Shown piece by piece: positions 5,518-5,831 of a stretch of 5,831 bases of DNA. The notes below the pieces were generated by a model that was not told where the DNA came from, made no database searches, and saw only the letters and a program-made list of their open reading frames with translations. A program made the translations under genes and the position numbers. Positions within the stretch are counted from its first letter, which is position 1; each line of letters starts with the position of its first letter. Source of the DNA: Acidobacteriota bacterium (GTDB lineage: Bacteria; Acidobacteriota; Holophagae; Holophagales; Holophagaceae); the NCBI GenBank assembly GCA_021778785.1, contig JAJYBX010000141.1, forward strand, positions 1 to 5,831, written 5' to 3'.

Positions 5518-5523
5518 ATCCTA
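5518..5523 (-). promoter_or_regulatory. Possible -10 element for the DUF2147 gene
   Basis: The minus strand reads TAGGAT (4 of 6 to TATAAT, with the key TA and final T). A start about 7 bases on would leave a leader of some 30 bases containing the GGAG ribosome binding site. The -35 region is poor (for example CTGGCG at a 19-base spacing), so confidence is low. In the rest of 5480-5668 I see only GC-rich sequence with a short hairpin, GCCCG-TCCTGAT-CGGGC (5598-5614). Confidence 0.25.
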
Positions 5524-5668
5524 CGGCCCGCGCACGATCCACCGCCAGGGGTGCGCACCCGGCCCCCTCCGTCCACCCTCCCGGCCATGCCCCCCGGGCC
5601 CGTCCTGATCGGGCGGAAGGGACACGCAGCAGCTTCCACCGGCGACCTGGCCCCGCCATCCTTCCGGG

Positions 5669-5831
5669 ATGGACATCCGGCGCGACGATCTCTCCTCCCC
5701 CGAGGTGCAGGCCTTGCTGGCGGAGCACCTGCAGAGCATGCATCGGCTCTCGCCCCCGGGAAGCGTTCACGCCCTGGACCTTGACGGCCTCCGCCAGCCG
5801 GGCGTGAGTTTCTGGACGGCCAGGTCGGGCG
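5669..5831 (+). CDS. GNAT-family N-acetyltransferase, N-terminal part only
   Basis: The frame is open from ATG 5669 to the window end and gives 54 residues. MDIRRDDLSSPEVQALLAEH (1-20), then HRLSPPGSVHALDLDGLRQP (25-44) and VSFWTARSG (46-54), closely match the start of a widespread group of small GNAT acetyltransferases (YsnE/PhnO-like). In these, the segment reads 'SPPESVHALDLDgLR.P.itFWta', just before the first acetyl-CoA-binding strands. The acetyl-CoA-binding loop lies beyond the window, so the substrate and integrity cannot be judged. There is no clear ribosome binding site (TCCTTCCGGG precedes the ATG), but the family N-terminus begins exactly here. The gene is divergent from the DUF2147 gene across 189 bases. 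Confidence 0.85.
   Translation, partial: MDIRRDDLSSPEVQALLAEHLQSMHRLSPPGSVHALDLDGLRQPGVSFWTARSG

Noticed and set aside
5598..5614. Short hairpin GCCCG-TCCTGAT-CGGGC upstream of the GNAT gene as a terminator
   Set aside because: The stem is only 5 pairs with no T-run, and no gene ends nearby. It is most likely chance in GC-rich DNA.
5480..5770. N-terminal extension of the DUF2147 frame by 97 codons
   Set aside because: The extension is low-complexity, would place the signal peptide inside the protein, and overlaps the GNAT start on the other strand. The start at 5479 has its own ribosome binding site.

Overview
The window is GC-rich (roughly 70% by eye) and tightly packed with bacterial genes whose third codon positions are nearly all G or C. 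It carries D-Ala-D-Ala ligase, a flagellar rod-type protein, a MEMO-family protein with a 'LLGQA' export signal, and a CACGAAGG-type dispersed repeat. Together these fit a motile, peptidoglycan-containing Gram-negative, perhaps Acidobacteriota of the Holophaga/Geothrix kind. That placement is inference from style and gene content, not proof.

Layout. (1) Bases 1-2467 hold three minus-strand genes. In order of transcription they are ddl (D-Ala-D-Ala ligase, 2467->1376), a very short FlgC-like rod protein (1224->907), and an S41/PDZ C-terminal-processing-type peptidase (858->beyond base 1, cut by the window edge). A CACGAAGG inverted repeat lies between the first two. (2) A 90-base divergent region (2468-2557) separates ddl from a plus-strand run: coaD (phosphopantetheine adenylyltransferase, 2558-3037), a CPBP-type intramembrane protease (3040-3879) and an exported MEMO/AmrB-family protein (3908-5041). 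Gaps of 2 and 28 bases suggest one transcript. (3) That run ends tail to tail, 6 bases away, with an exported DUF2147 protein (5479->5048, minus). (4) A 189-base gap then leads to the start of a GNAT acetyltransferase (5669->beyond 5831, plus), also cut by the edge.

The genes do not form one obvious pathway. ddl serves cell-wall precursor synthesis and coaD serves coenzyme A synthesis. The CPBP, S41, MEMO and DUF2147 genes form a loose envelope-associated set: one predicted to be membrane-embedded, two with good export signals, and one (S41) with a probable N-terminal anchor or signal. I found no CRISPR array, tRNA, rRNA, phage or transposase gene, and no recognisable new multi-gene system. 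The best leads are a strong promoter whose predicted start coincides with the ATG of the S41 gene (leaderless layout) with a palindrome in its spacer, the CACGAAGG repeat, the minimal FlgC-like protein outside a flagellar operon, and the exported MEMO protein.
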